Shown: positions 10,289 through 21,157 of the stretch, one piece after another | How the letters are laid out: the number at the start of each line of letters is the position of its first letter | How positions within the stretch are numbered: the first letter of the stretch is position 1 | Assembly (NCBI GenBank): GCA_035771175.1 | Contig: CM069598.1 | Coordinates: forward strand, 20,257,438 to 20,321,437 | DNA: 64,000 nucleotides | Direction of reading: 5' to 3' | DNA from: Paratinospora sagittata | Taxonomy: Eukaryota; Streptophyta; Magnoliopsida; Ranunculales; Menispermaceae | The notes under the pieces: model-generated | Seen by the model: the letters and a program-made list of their open reading frames with translations, nothing else | Database searches by the model: none | What the model was told of the DNA's origin: nothing | Program-made: the position numbers and the translations under genes

Positions 10289-11203
10289 TGTTAGGGGTTA
10301 TTAGGAGTAGATCTATTGAGAGAAAGATTTAAGCGCAAAAGACGAACAAAAACACATCGAAGAGCCACAAGGAATTTGATTCAAGAGTGAGAATATTTGT
10401 TGCTTGATCTTATTTGTCTTCCATCTCTTCTTTTGTATTTGATTTTCTTTATTTCAATGATGTTGAACCCTATGGATTTTGAGTTTTCATATTTGAGTAT
10501 GGGGTAGATTTTGTTCTAAGTTTGCAATTGGAACTCACATGTAGCCTTGGATTTATTATTTTAATTTTAGATGTTTATTAGTTAATTTTGAGTTGTTCAC
10601 TTTAATCTATGTTTTTTGCTTCTAATTAACTAGTCATTAATTAGATTGATTTGTTAAATCTAAATGAACTTGGGAAAAGAATTTTAGATTTAGAAGTTGA
10701 TTAAAGTAACGTATTATCAAAAAGGGTAGAAGCCATGAGTAAGATAGGAATATACTTGCATGACATATGTAACCATTAAGAGAGTTTGATCTTAAAGAAT
10801 CTCGTTTCAATTTTAATCTCATAGGAATATAGTGATTAGATTAAACGGGATATTTTTACTTGACCATCAAAAGAGGCTTGTAAATAAATTAGGGCTCTTG
10901 GTTAGCAACTTAGATTAATTATTAATTGATTAAATAAATAAATAGATCCAGGTGAAGTGTGCTGGGAAAATTGTAATCCTAGGTTTTAGTAATTGATTGA
11001 TTGAATTTTAATTTGTTCGTTTTAATTTGAAGTTTAAGTTTCTTTAGTATTATTTTTAATATTTGTTTAGATAAGATTAAGTTGAAATAATTTTAGTAAT
11101 TAACAAGAGAAGTAGAACAAAAATCTATGAGAGCGATACTCTACTCTTCACTTCACTTTATTACTTATTTACGATATTGTGCATTTGCAATAATTCCACG
11201 ACA
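10289..11203 (+). mobile_element. 3' part of an unrelated LTR
   Basis: Non-coding AT-rich DNA whose right end has the style of a gypsy (Tat/Athila-like) LTR end on +: ATGAGAGCGATACTCTACTC, then a GCATTTGCAATAATTCCACG stretch and a final ACGACA at 11203. G0 integrase coding sequence starts at the very next base, so this LTR end was inserted into G0. Its left part is cut at or near the G2 LTR, or starts at TGTTAGGGG (10289); I cannot decide which. Confidence 0.5.
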
Positions 11204-12285
11204 CTTTGTCTCCCACAACAAACTCTAACGGCCTATAAAGTTTGTCAAAGTAGCTTGAGCTGCCTTCAACTTCTTCTCACTCTGTGCCACGACTGCCTCT
11301 GCCCCCAAAATCCGTGACTCTCCCACTTCAAACCAACAAGTAGGAGATTAACAAGGCCTTCAATAAAAAGTCTCAAATGGTGTCATGCCAATGCTAGCCT
11401 AATAGCTATTATTATAGGCAAATTCACACAAATGAAGATACTCAATCCAACTCCCACCAAATTCCAAAATACATGACCTAAGCATATCTTCCAACATCAG
11501 AATAACCCTCTCAGATTGTTCGTCCGTCTGAGGGTGAAATGCAATAGTGAGACGGAGCTGAGTTCCCATATGATTCTGCATCACACGCCAAAATCTTGAA
11601 GTAAACCGCATATCTCTGTCCGACACAACCGAAACAGGAACTCCACGAGTCTCACAATTTCCCGTAAGTATAGTCTGCTCAACCGGTCCACAAAATCTTG
11701 GGCATTCATCGAAAGGAAATACACAGACTTCGTAAGCCTATCAACAATTACCTAGATAACATCATATCTACCATAAAACCTAGGAAGTTTCATAATGAAA
11801 CCCATCATGATGTGCTCCCACTTTCATTCTGGAATGGATAATTGTTGCATCTGTTCTTTAGGCCTTCGATGCTCAACTTTTACTTGTTGACACACACCAC
11901 ACTTCTGTATATATTCAGCTATGTCTTTCTTCATCCCATGCCACCAAACTGTACGCTTCATATCATGGTACATATTAGTCATTCCGAAGTGAATAGTATA
12001 CTGTGATCTATGTGCCTCTCGGAGTAGTTCATTTCTCAACTCTGGATCATGCAGAATCCACAGTCTCCCCTGAAACCTCAGAATGCCATCTGCATCTCTC
12101 TGTCAATCCACTTGATCAGTATTGTCAACCCAAACATCACACATCCCAAAATCTGGACTATGTTGCTCTAGATACTTGATCCTCTGAATATGAGTGTCCG
12201 ACAACTGTGCCTGCATCTCAGCACATACATCTAAAGATGGCTCAATGGAGCATATACTCATCACTGAAATCATCTCAACCAATCG
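11204..12285 (-). pseudogene. pol: Integrase of gypsy remnant G0
   Basis: On - the N-terminal zinc finger region (HRSQYTIHFG... then KCGVCQQVK) lies at about 11900-12020. The core region around 11780 reads WEHIMMGFIMKLP, with Gly where the first catalytic Asp should be. The FHPQTDEQSERV segment with the catalytic Glu is present at about 11500-11540, and the FAYNNSY motif is at about 11399-11420. The C-terminal part stops at EFVVGDKV (11204), where a foreign LTR end begins, so the C-terminal domain is lost. Several stops break the frame. The lineage looks like Tekay/Del chromoviruses. Confidence 0.82.
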
Positions 12286-12735
12286 CTACTCATGGGCTAT
12301 CTGATAAGCATTAATGTCTGTTTCAACCTGTTTCCTACTCAATGCATCAACAACGACATTGGCTTTCCCAGGATTATACTCTAGTGTGAAGGCATAATCC
12401 TTAAGGAATTCAAGCCATCTATGTTTTCTCATATTAAACTTTTTCTGATCAAACAAGTACTTCAAAATCTTATGATCAGAATACATTGTGAACCTCTCGC
12501 CATATAAATAATGTCTTTGCCGCTTTAGAGCAAACGCTATTGTCGCCAACTCCAAATCATGAACGGAGTAGTTCTTCTCATGCACTTTTAATTGTCCAGA
12601 TGCATACACAACAACTATGTCGTCTTGCATTAGAACAGAACCTAATCCCGCTTGAGATGCATCGGTATAAATCACCAACTCTTTCTCACGTTTTGGAAGT
12701 ATCAATATTGGTGCAGTAGTTATGTTTTTTTTCAA
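12286..12735 (-). pseudogene. pol: RNase H domain of gypsy remnant G0
   Basis: An open stretch of about 150 codons with the RT-coupled RNase H landmarks in order: LVIYTDASQAGLGSVLMQ (first Asp), KNYSVHDLELATIAFALK (Glu), MYSDHKILKYL (second Asp) and [10 protein letters not shown] (last Asp). It continues from the RT block, broken by one stop near 12765. In active relatives it removes the RNA strand of the RNA:DNA hybrid. Confidence 0.85.
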
Positions 12736-13400
12736 CTTTGTAAAAGCTTCCTCGTAGGCTTTAATCTACACAAAAGGAATGTTTTTTTGGGCTAGTTTGG
12801 TAAGTGGGGCAACTAGCTTTGAAAAGCCTTGTACAAACTTCTTATAGTACCTTGCCAAACCTAGAAAACTTTTGATCTTCGTCATTGTGGTCGGTCTTGG
12901 CCAACTGATAACTGCCTCAACTTTTGCAAAATCAATAGAATTACCATCTGCACTAACCACAAGACCTAGATATTTCACTTTAGAAATCCAAAACTCACAT
13001 TTGCTGAGCTTGGCATACAGTCGGTGCTCCTTCAATGTTTGCAAGGTGATCCTGAGGTGTTGGTCATGCTTCTCTCTAGTTTTGGAATATATCAAGATAT
13101 CATTGATGAAGACTATGATGAAGTAGTTAAGATACGGTCTGAACGCCCTCTGCATCAAATCCATAAACATCACAGGTGCATTTATTAGCCCAATTGGCAT
13201 GACTAGAAACTCATAATGACCATATCTCATCCTGAAAACAGTCTTCAGAACATTTTCTTCTCGAATCTTCAATTGATGGTAGCCCGATCTCAAATCAATC
13301 TTAGAGAAGAACTTGACACCATTCAATTGATCAAATAAATCATCAATGCGAGGTAGAGGATACTTATTCTTCAATGTCACCTTGTTTAGTTGACGGTAAT
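12736..13400 (-). pseudogene. pol: Reverse transcriptase of gypsy remnant G0, cut by C1
   Basis: RT palm and connection on -: [34 protein letters not shown], then the catalytic box, which reads [12 protein letters not shown] (13099-13110) where FIDD or FVDD is expected. That is an Asp-to-Asn change from a G-to-A base change. The N-terminal end is severed at 13400 inside the YRQLN motif by the copia LTR that starts at 13401. The missing finger domain should reappear beyond C1, outside this window. Confidence 0.88.
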
Positions 13401-13503
13401 TGTTGGCCCAGATAAAGTCTAAGAGCGGGTGAATTAGAGTTTTTGTAGGATTTTAAAACCTTACAAATAATATAAAGTTTGCTGGTAATAAAAATAAAGA
13501 AAG
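13401..13503 (-). mobile_element. C1 3' LTR, outer segment
   Basis: Begins TGTTGGCCCAGATAAAG on +, the same terminus as the LTRs at 28701 and 38629, so on - this is the LTR 3' end (...GGGCCAACA). It interrupts G0 RT at 13400. Bases 13496-13500 (GTAAT) are the left half of its target duplication; the other half is outside the window. The LTR is split after 103 bases by G3 and resumes at 21158. Confidence 0.85.
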
Positions 13504-14884
13504 TGTAATACCCTAGGTTTTGAAAAAAAAAAATAAAAAAAAAATAAATAAATAAAAAATTTCATTCGGGCAGTTCAGGCGCCAAATCTTCTATATAAAG
13601 AAACCTCCCCCTCCTCATTTCTCACAACAAATCACCTCTCCTTGTGATTTTTCTTCTCCTTTTCACTCGTTTTGAGTTTTTGGTCTTTTGAGACTCTCTG
13701 TGCGGCGCAACGCGGTTCTATCCTGGGGGAAGCTCCAGTTCTGAAAGAAGTTCTTATCTGAAGGTGGGGAACGAAACATAAGTTTGCGTGTCTTATAACT
13801 TTTATTAAAGTTCAATTTCATTTATCTTTATGTCTACTATTCATTTACACTGCATTATTGCGTATAATGTTTATACTGTCGCACTTATGCTTGTATATTC
13901 GAAATTCATGTATTATACTGTTGTTATGCAGGATTAGTGGTCAATCTGGCTCAACCAGACTCAGTCTTGTCCTCAGTAACTTTAAATAGTGAACAGGAGG
14001 CAGCGTGCTGCTCTAGACGATTGGTATTTAAGTAGACCTCGTGTCTCACCTCTTAACTGGAGACTGATCTGGTTGGTCTTATTTGAAAACTATCAGCTTA
14101 TACAGTAATACTGAATGTCCTAACCTTGCACGTAGTGATACCGACCCTGATAAGGATCACCAAACGTTGCTAAATCCTATCTAAATGTTAAGTAAAGGCC
14201 AGACCAGTTCATACAGACCAATTCATGCATTGGCATCATACATATCACCACCTAGGGACGTATATGGTTTATGATTTATAAAATAGTTAGGAGCGATGCT
14301 CGCTATTCATTATATTTCTCTGGGGAGGGATGTACAATGAGAACCTGGCTAATTTTGGGAGAGGACATCTGTACGTGAATCTAGAGCATCGTTCCTGAGG
14401 AGGGACGTACAATGAGAACCCGGTTACTCCTGGGGAGGGACATCTGTACGTGAACTCAGGCGATGTACAATCATCAAACCATTACGAGACGGTGTCATGC
14501 ATACATACATATTGAATTGATTATGATGCTCTGATGTGTATTTAAGATATTTGATTATGAAGTTTGCTTTATTAATTGTTATATTCACGAACTATTTTAC
14601 CCACTGAGCGTGTAGCTCACCCCGTTGTTATCTAATTTTTCACAGGAGATTAGGGTGGACTGGGTGCAGGTTTTTGAGCCCACATTTTGTACCCTTTGTA
14701 TTATTCATTGGGGATTTTGGGAGAATGTTCCCTTAATTATTTCACGTACAAATATATTCTGAACTTAATGCAATCAGACTTATACTTAACTATACTTCCG
14801 CGCACTCTATTATTATCGTTATAATGCATTCGCCTCGTCCGTGAGTGTCCCGCCAGTTTAGGGGTGTCCGGGCGGGGTGTGACA
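13504..14884 (+). mobile_element. 5' LTR of Ty3/gypsy element G3
   Basis: TGTAATACCC to GGTGTGACA, 1381 bases, with a PBS immediately after. The preceding five bases GAAAG (13499-13503) match GAGAG (21153-21157) after the far LTR at four of five positions. This shows that 13504-21152 is one insertion into the C1 LTR. TATA box at 13592-13599. Two ACGTACA/TGTACGT repeat units lie at about 14325-14460, with the first diverged. Confidence 0.93.
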
Positions 14885-14889
14885 TTTAT

Positions 14890-14901
14890 TGGTATCAGAG
14901 C
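14890..14901 (+). other. Primer binding site, initiator tRNA-Met (G3)
   Basis: TGGTATCAGAGC, a perfect 12-base match to the usual plant retroelement tRNA-Met primer site, five bases after the 5' LTR. Confidence 0.92.
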
Positions 14902-15114
14902 ATACGGTCCAAGGCCCGCCCAAGTCCACCAAATTAGGGGAAGAAATTATTTACTAGATATAAAATATCTCTAGAACTATATATATATATATGAGTTATA
15001 TATAGTTGAGATTTATATTAATTATATATCTAGAAAACTATATATTGTTTTTATATAGTTTAGATTTAAATATATATATAGTTATGATTTATGAAAACTA
15101 TTTATATAGTTATG

Positions 15115-15165
<51 letters not shown>

Positions 15166-15329
15166 ATGTATATATGAGATATATATCATATTGCCAATAG
15201 AAAATTTTGGATTAAATGATGGCATAAACATCAAGAGAAAATTAGAAAATATTGTCCAACGGACAAAGCATAAATCTTAAAAAGTTAGGAATATATTTTG
15301 TGTCATTCACAAATTTATCTTCCTTTCAG
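14902..15329 (+). repeat. AT-rich leader of G3 ending in a splice-acceptor-like site
   Basis: A shorter version of the G1 leader, with a TA run at about 15118-15164. It ends in TTTATCTTCCTTTCAG (AG at 15328-15329), identical to the acceptor-like tract before ORF1 in G1. No coding sequence. Confidence 0.65.
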
Positions 15330-16930
15330 CAAAAGAATAGCCTCAAGTGAAGGAGCGACTTCCAGTAATAGGGAACCAATTCCCACTAGACTCAAGGAAT
15401 TGTCCAAAAGGGAGGTTATGACTATGAGGAGTATCGACAATAGAGATCTCTGCCTCCGTCCAATCCTTCACGAAAAACTCGCAACACTGGGGTGGTTGAA
15501 CATAACAAAAGTTGAGGGTAACGTCTCTTACAACTTGATGAAATCCTTCTATGGAGCCATGAATTGCGTAGGACTTCAAGAAGATGGGATTAGACCTGTT
15601 TTGGAGACAACGGTTAGGGGAACAAAGATTTCTATCAGCGTTGAAATTATTGCACGAGTTATGGAGACTCCAATTGAAGATAGAATCATTGATCCACACG
15701 AACCCCAGACAGTTGCAGAGATCGCAGAGTCCAACGAACAGTTGTTCAATTTCCTCACCCAAGAGCCGTACACCCAATCAACGTACACCAACCTCCCAAA
15801 CAACCTCCCAAACAACCTCCTTAAACCATCTCTTGTCGGCCTTGGAAAGATCGCATTCAGCAACATCTTGCCAGAAAGGGGGATTAGAAGCACTGTGTCA
15901 AGGGCTCAACTTCTTGTGTAATACTGCATTGAGAAGCAAATTAAGGTCTCCCTACCTCACATCATCATCCAACAAATGTTGAGGGTGATTCAAAACCCTT
16001 TAAGAAAGGATCTCCTCGGATATGGAGTCTTGATCATGAGGATGCTATACGAGGCAAACATCAATACTTTTGATGAGTCTTCGAAGTAGATCACTGAGGC
16101 GATTACAACATTCTCTATCTTCAGGACATATGTTACAAGTGGAGGGGTAACTGACGAGGAAGTATTCAACTCTACTTTTAATGGCGAAAGATTAGAGACG
16201 AAAAAGGACATTGTTACCGAAAAATTCGACGCAAGATTCCTGTTAGGGAGGTACCAAATAATGAGCCAAACCAGAACCATACGTCAAACCCAGCCTCGAA
16301 TAATGATCCAACCGAGCACCAGTTCACTGAGGAATATTTATTTCCCAATCTAAATCAACCTCAACCAAATCAAGATAGACAAGAAGTTCCAGCAAATCCA
16401 CCTTCCTGGAACATGCCAATTAAAGGCAAACTGTGTACCAAAGGTTTTCAACTCCCGAAGTACCGTATCAGCCAGTTCCGCAAGTTCCTGTGAACCAACA
16501 AAACCAAAGTTTTACGGCACCAAATTTTGGAAGACAGGACATCCCAATGAGCCCATTGTTTCAAGACTTTTTAAACCAAGCATATCTAAATGTCCAAGGG
16601 GTTCCAGTTAGGGGATCCCCATACAGTCAAAACAACTACCCCACACCTATGAGTCAACCGTACAGTCAATACTTTCCACCAATGCCTACGGCCTACCCTT
16701 CACCTATGAGACAGTCGACCCATCAACCATTGATGGGGCAATCGAGTAACACTTTCGAATAGTTAAATGTGATCGTAAATAACATTGCTCGAATAGAGGA
16801 AACTTAAAGTGATTTGTTAACACGTATGCGAAACGTCGAAGAGCAACGAGCAAATTCTCAACCTTCTTCTAGTAGTCTCTCTAGCAGGAGGTCTAGAAGG
16901 AATAGTAGTAGGCAGGAAAACCAGGAATGA
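15330..16930 (+). pseudogene. ORF1 of family G, longest copy (G3)
   Basis: The most complete ORF1 here, about 530 codons. Its first half has the same domain pattern as G1, with ETTVRGTKISISVEIIAR, NNLLKPSLVGLGKIAFSN and SRAQLLV. The Asn/Pro/Gln-rich middle (about 16250-16440), absent from G1, links to PQVPVNQQNQSFTAPNFGRQ and the NYPTPMSQPYSQYFPP region, and the Arg/Ser tail ends at 16930. A small tandem duplication repeats NNLP near 15795. Breaks: TTA-to-TAA at 15919, CAG-to-TAG near 16088, a frame change in the Pro/Gln linker and two late C-to-T stops near 16760 and 16805. Because intact codons align with G1 and G2 across indels, the ancestral ORF was under protein-level constraint. The function is unknown. 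Confidence 0.65.
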
Positions 16931-17180
16931 TCACTGGCATTGTAAAATTTTATTTTATATATGAATGAAATGTTTTGTTTAAGACTATCTTTGGTGGGCT
17001 GACTTACAACCATTCTTTCTTTTGTATCACTAACTTTGGAGTGGTATGGGACACAACAAAATTGGAGGATACTAAATAAAATGTGGAAGTAAGAAAAAAT
17101 GTTTGGAGAAAGTTGCATTACTAACATTATCACTAAGTTTACACAGTATGGGACGAGTAAACTTGGACGATATTATCAGA
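16931..17180 (+). other. ORF1-gag spacer of G3, ending in a gag deletion
   Basis: Retains stem-loops 1 and 2 of the G1 spacer (17032-17055 and 17135-17164). At about 17178 the sequence jumps from the position matching 5043 in G1 to that matching 7077. All of gag and the protease active site, about 2.0 kb, are therefore deleted. The short ATTAT-C/T-AG overlap at the joint suggests a microhomology deletion. Confidence 0.8.
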
Positions 17181-18891
17181 ACATATAATATATGCAAATC
17201 TTTTTGTGATGGACATTGAAGACTTCGACATCATCCTCGGCATGGACTGGCTCGCACCACTAAATGCAAAGATCGATTGTATGAAGAAGCAAGTTCAGTT
17301 AACCTTGCCCACGGGGGAGTTTGTCAAGATTCAGGGAACAAGGAAATGGATACACAACTCGACTGCTGCACTCCTCAAGGCACAGCTACGAGCTCTATCC
17401 CTTGGTGATGAAAATGACTCATTAGCAATGTACCCTCTTGAAGTACACGATGTTCCGGTAATTTTTGAATTCCTAACAGTTTTTTCTAAATGACCTTCCT
17501 GGTCTACCTCCGGTTAGGGAATTCAATTTTGAAATCAATCTCATGCCTGGGACCGGGCCTATCTTAATTCCACCATACAGAATGTCAAATGTCGAGCTGG
17601 TCGAATTGGACAAACAACTGAAGGAATTAGAAAGCAATGACTTCATCAGAAAGAGTTTATCACCCTGGGGCGCTCCAGTTCTGTTTGTTCGCAAAAAGAA
17701 TGGTTCGTTACGACTTTGCATCGACTATTGCAAGCTGAATAACGTCACCATTAAGAACAGATACCCATTGCCCAGGATCAATGACTTGTTCGACCAACTT
17801 AGAGATGCCAAATACTTTTCTAAGATTGATTTACGATCTGGTTATCACCAACTCCGGATCCGAGAGTCGGACATTACCAAGATAGCATTCAGAACTCGGT
17901 ACGGTCACTACGAGTTCTTGGTCATGGCGTTAGGTCTAGCAAAGACACCTGCTGCATTCATGGATTTGATGAACCCCATCTTTAGGTTATACCTAGACCG
18001 ATTTGTGGTGTTTTTTATGGACGATTTCTTGATATATTCCTCAATCGAGGAGGACCATAAGATACATCTGAAGATAGTCCTCCAGACCTTGAAAAGCCAC
18101 CAGTTGTATGAAAAGTTGAGTAAGTGCGAATTTTGGGCGAAGCGAGTTCAAGTCCTAGGCCATGTGGTTTTAGGCAATGACATTGAGGTCGATCCTTCTA
18201 AGGTTGAAGCGGTTTTAAATTGGAAGCAGCCTACCACTGTTACTAAGATTAGGAGTTTTCTTGGTTTGGCTGGCTATTACAGACGCTTCATCAAGGACTT
18301 CTCAAAGATTGCTGAACCTATGACAAAGCTCACTCGAAAAGACGTGCGATTTATCTGGAATCCTGCCTGTGAAGCATCATTTCAAGAATTGAAGAAACGC
18401 CTCACGACGGCACCTGTACTTATCACTCCAAGAAATTCACTTGGATTTTCACTATACACCGACGCCTCTCTCCAAGGCTTAGGCGCCATATTAATGCAAG
18501 AAGGCCAAGTTGTCGCATATGCCTCGAGGCAACTGAAGATTCATGAGGGTAATTACCCAACACATGACTTGGAACTTGTAGCTGTCGTATTTGCACTGAA
18601 ATTATGGCATCATTACTATACGGTGAACGGTTTGAGGTCTTCTCAGATCACAAGAGTCTTAAGTACATCTACACTCAGAGAGACCTAAACCTCCGCCAAA
18701 GACGATGGTTGGAATTCTTGAAAGATTATGACTTTCAACTCCAGTACCATCCCGATAAGGCCAATGTTGTGGTTGATGCCCTGAGTAGAAAATCTTATGT
18801 TGCTTGTGCTCTTAACTTTGAAATGGGGAAGTTGGCTACAAAGATGGAGAGTTTTAACCTACAACTGATCGAAGAGGGAGCAAGCTCATGA
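17181..18891 (+). pseudogene. pol: Protease remnant, reverse transcriptase and RNase H of G3
   Basis: Begins in the protease C-terminal half (DFDIILGMDWLAPLN). RT follows with [20 protein letters not shown], the [16 protein letters not shown] motif and an intact catalytic FMDD (18014-18025), then [15 protein letters not shown] and the connection. RNase H has [16 protein letters not shown], the [14 protein letters not shown] motif, SDHKSLKYI and [10 protein letters not shown]. An extra T in a T run near 17485 and a lost T near 18616 shift the frame; otherwise this is the best preserved gypsy RT in the G family here. The lineage resembles Tekay/Del chromoviruses. Confidence 0.9.
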
Positions 18892-20160
18892 TGTTCTCAA
18901 TTATCAGCCAACTCTAAGCTGGTTCGAAAGAGTTTAGCAGCTCAAGCCCACGACCTTATGTTAATGGAGAAATGAGAACTTCTACTCAGCGGACAGGACC
19001 TTCCTTACTGGTCGGTCTCTGAAGACGGGGTTGTTTTTTTATAAAAAAACGTCTCTGTCTACCGAACGATCCTGAGGTTCAGAAGGCAGTGCTCACTGAA
19101 ATGCACTGTTCGAGGTTCGCTATGCATCCTGGGGGTGACAAGACGTACAAGGATGTCAAGCGAAAATTCAGGTTTTCTGGAATGAAGAAGGTGATTGCAG
19201 ACTTCGTTGCTCGATGTCTCGTTTGCTAGCAAGTTAAGGCAGAATGAAGACTTCCTTCTGGACTTCTCCAGCCATTACCTATTGGAGAATGGAAGTGGGA
19301 GAACATCGCAATGGATTTTGTTATGGCCTTGCCTTGAAATAATAAAGGGCAAGATGCTATCTGGGTTATCATTGACAGACTTACAAAGTCTGCACACTTT
19401 TTGGCAATAAAGTTCACTGATAATCCTGTCAAACTTGCCGAACTATATGAAAGAGAGATCGTATGCCTCCATGGCATACCACTCACGATCGTCTCTGATC
19501 GAGACCCTTGATTCACATCAAAGTTTTGGCAAAGCTTCCAGAGCCGATTGGGCTCTAAGATCACCATGAGCACAACCTTTCACCCTCAGACTGATCTGCA
19601 GTCAGAGCGTCTTATCCAAATCTTGGAGGACATGTTACAGTGTTACATTTTGGACTTTAATGACGGATGGGCAAAGTACTTACATTTAGCCGAGTTTGCA
19701 TACAACAACAGCTACAAAACTAGTATCGACATGGCATCGTACGAGGCTCTCTACGGTCGCCCTTGCAGATCTCCGGTATGCTGGTTAGATATGGCAGATC
19801 AACCGCAGTTGGGCCCTGAACTAGTTCAAGAGACTTCAGATAAGATCACACTAGTAAAGGAATGACTTTTCTGTCCCTTCCATCATCCATGTCTAAGGTT
19901 CATGACGTTTTTCACATATCCATGCTTCGAAAGTATCGTCCTGATCCTTCGCATATCATCCTTTTAATCGAGGTTCGGGTTTAGGAAGGAAATAGGTATC
20001 AGGAGAGAGCGATACAGATTTTGGATAGAAAAACTCAAGAACTAAGGCGACGTGGCATACCACTTGTTAAGGTGCTCTGGGATCACCACGGAATAGAGGA
20101 AGCAACATGGGAACTAGAAGCAACAATCAAATAGAAATACCCTTAATTGTTTTCTAGTAA
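18892..20160 (+). pseudogene. pol: Integrase and chromodomain-like tail of G3
   Basis: The HHCC finger (MHCSRFAMHPGG ... ARCLVC) lies at about 19100-19230. The core has Asp in ENIAMDFV (19310), Asp in IVSDRDP (19495) and Glu in FHPQTDLQSERL (19610). Stops replace several Trp/Gln/Arg codons. About 190 bases of the C-terminal domain are missing at about 19863. After the SKVHDVFHISMLRKYRPDP motif there is a chromodomain-type end, AIQILDRKTQELRRRG then VLWDHHGIEEATWELEATI (to about 20133). In chromoviruses this domain steers insertion to chromatin. The early aromatic cage residues are not evident. Confidence 0.85.
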
Positions 20161-20257
20161 TAACTAATGATGTGATACATTGTACTATTTCACATATCAA
20201 TAAAATGATGAATCTTTGTTTATACATATCTTAATACATCGTTTCACTTGAATAACT

Positions 20258-20776
20258 ATGCAGATGTCTGAAAATAATATCAATGGATATGGTAATGCAC
20301 ACACGCAGTGGCCTCCTTGGCAACCTCTGGCGACTCCTCCAGGTTCAAAGTCAAGTCACAACTACTTTGCATCAAAAACTCCATCACCACACAGACAGCG
20401 ATCCTTATCGCCAGAGCGTGCATGAATTTTTCGTAACAATTTTGCCCAAAACAATCCCGTGCCGTCTTCTCGGCAGGACCTTCTACCAAAATTGTCAGGA
20501 GGCCGGATTCGAGTAACAACACAAAAAAGCATTCCACTGATCAATCTACCTCCCCTCAAACTATGTAACCAGCGCCCTACACCACCATCTGTTAAGCAAA
20601 GGTTGGAATCTTCTGAGGATGAATACGACTCCATTTGCTCTCCATGGTTTCATGATGTTGAGGATTCCACCGACCACAGTACCATTCAGAGACCATACAG
20701 GTACTACCATGAACTAGCAAACGATGACGTCGGTAGTGAATCTCAAGCAGAGAACCATCTTGACTACTTGAACTGA
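20258..20776 (+). pseudogene. Extra ORF after the chromodomain (unrecognised)
   Basis: A 172-codon frame from ATG at 20258 to TGA at 20774-20776, broken by one in-frame TGA at 20423 that reads as a CGA-to-TGA change. The N-terminus is rich in Asn, Pro, Gln and Ser (WPPWQPLATPPGSKSSHN). The C-terminus is acidic, with LESSEDEYDSICSPWF and the DDVGSESQAENHLDYLN end. No known domain is recognised, and there is no membrane segment or signal peptide. It lies between the integrase and the polypurine tract, where chromoviruses normally have only untranslated DNA. G1 and G2 are truncated before this point, so no second copy is available to test it. Confidence 0.45.
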
Positions 20777-20797
20777 TTTTGAGGGCGAAATCCTTTT

Positions 20798-20810
20798 AAG
20801 GGGGGTAGAG
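20798..20810 (+). other. Polypurine tract of G3
   Basis: AAGGGGGGTAGAG directly before the 3' LTR at 20811. It primes plus-strand DNA synthesis. The preceding text reads TTTTGAGGGCGAAATCC, typical of chromovirus 3' ends. Confidence 0.9.
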
Positions 20811-21152
20811 TGTAATACCCTAGGTTTTGAAAGAAGTTCTTATCTGAAGGTGGGGAACGAAACATAGGTTTGCATGTCTTATAACTTTTATAAAAAGTTT
20901 ACATTCATTTATCTTTATGTCTACTATTCATTTACACTGTATTGCCCACATTTTGTACCCTTTGTATTATTCATTGGGGATTTTGGGAGAATGTTCCCTT
21001 AATTATTTCATGTACAAATATATTCTGAATTTAATGCAATCAGACTTGTACTTAACTATACTTCCGCGCACTCTGTTATTATCGTTACAATGTATTCGCA
21101 CCCCGTCCGCGAGTGTCCCGCCGGTTTAGGCGCGTCCGGGCGAGGTGTGACA
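20811..21152 (+). mobile_element. 3' LTR of G3, internally deleted
   Basis: Starts TGTAATACCC and ends CGAGGTGTGACA, so both ends are intact, but it is only 342 bases against 1381 in the 5' LTR. Two blocks are gone: about 220 bases with the TATA region (after 20830) and about 820 bases with the ACGTACA units (after 20943). The target duplication GAGAG follows. The deletions must postdate insertion, because reverse transcription makes the two LTRs identical. Confidence 0.9.
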
Positions 21153-21157
21153 GAGAG

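Noticed and set aside
1396..10293. Target duplication for the G1/G2 chimera
   Set aside because: CTTTC and TGTTA do not match, and shifting the ends by a few bases does not give a match.
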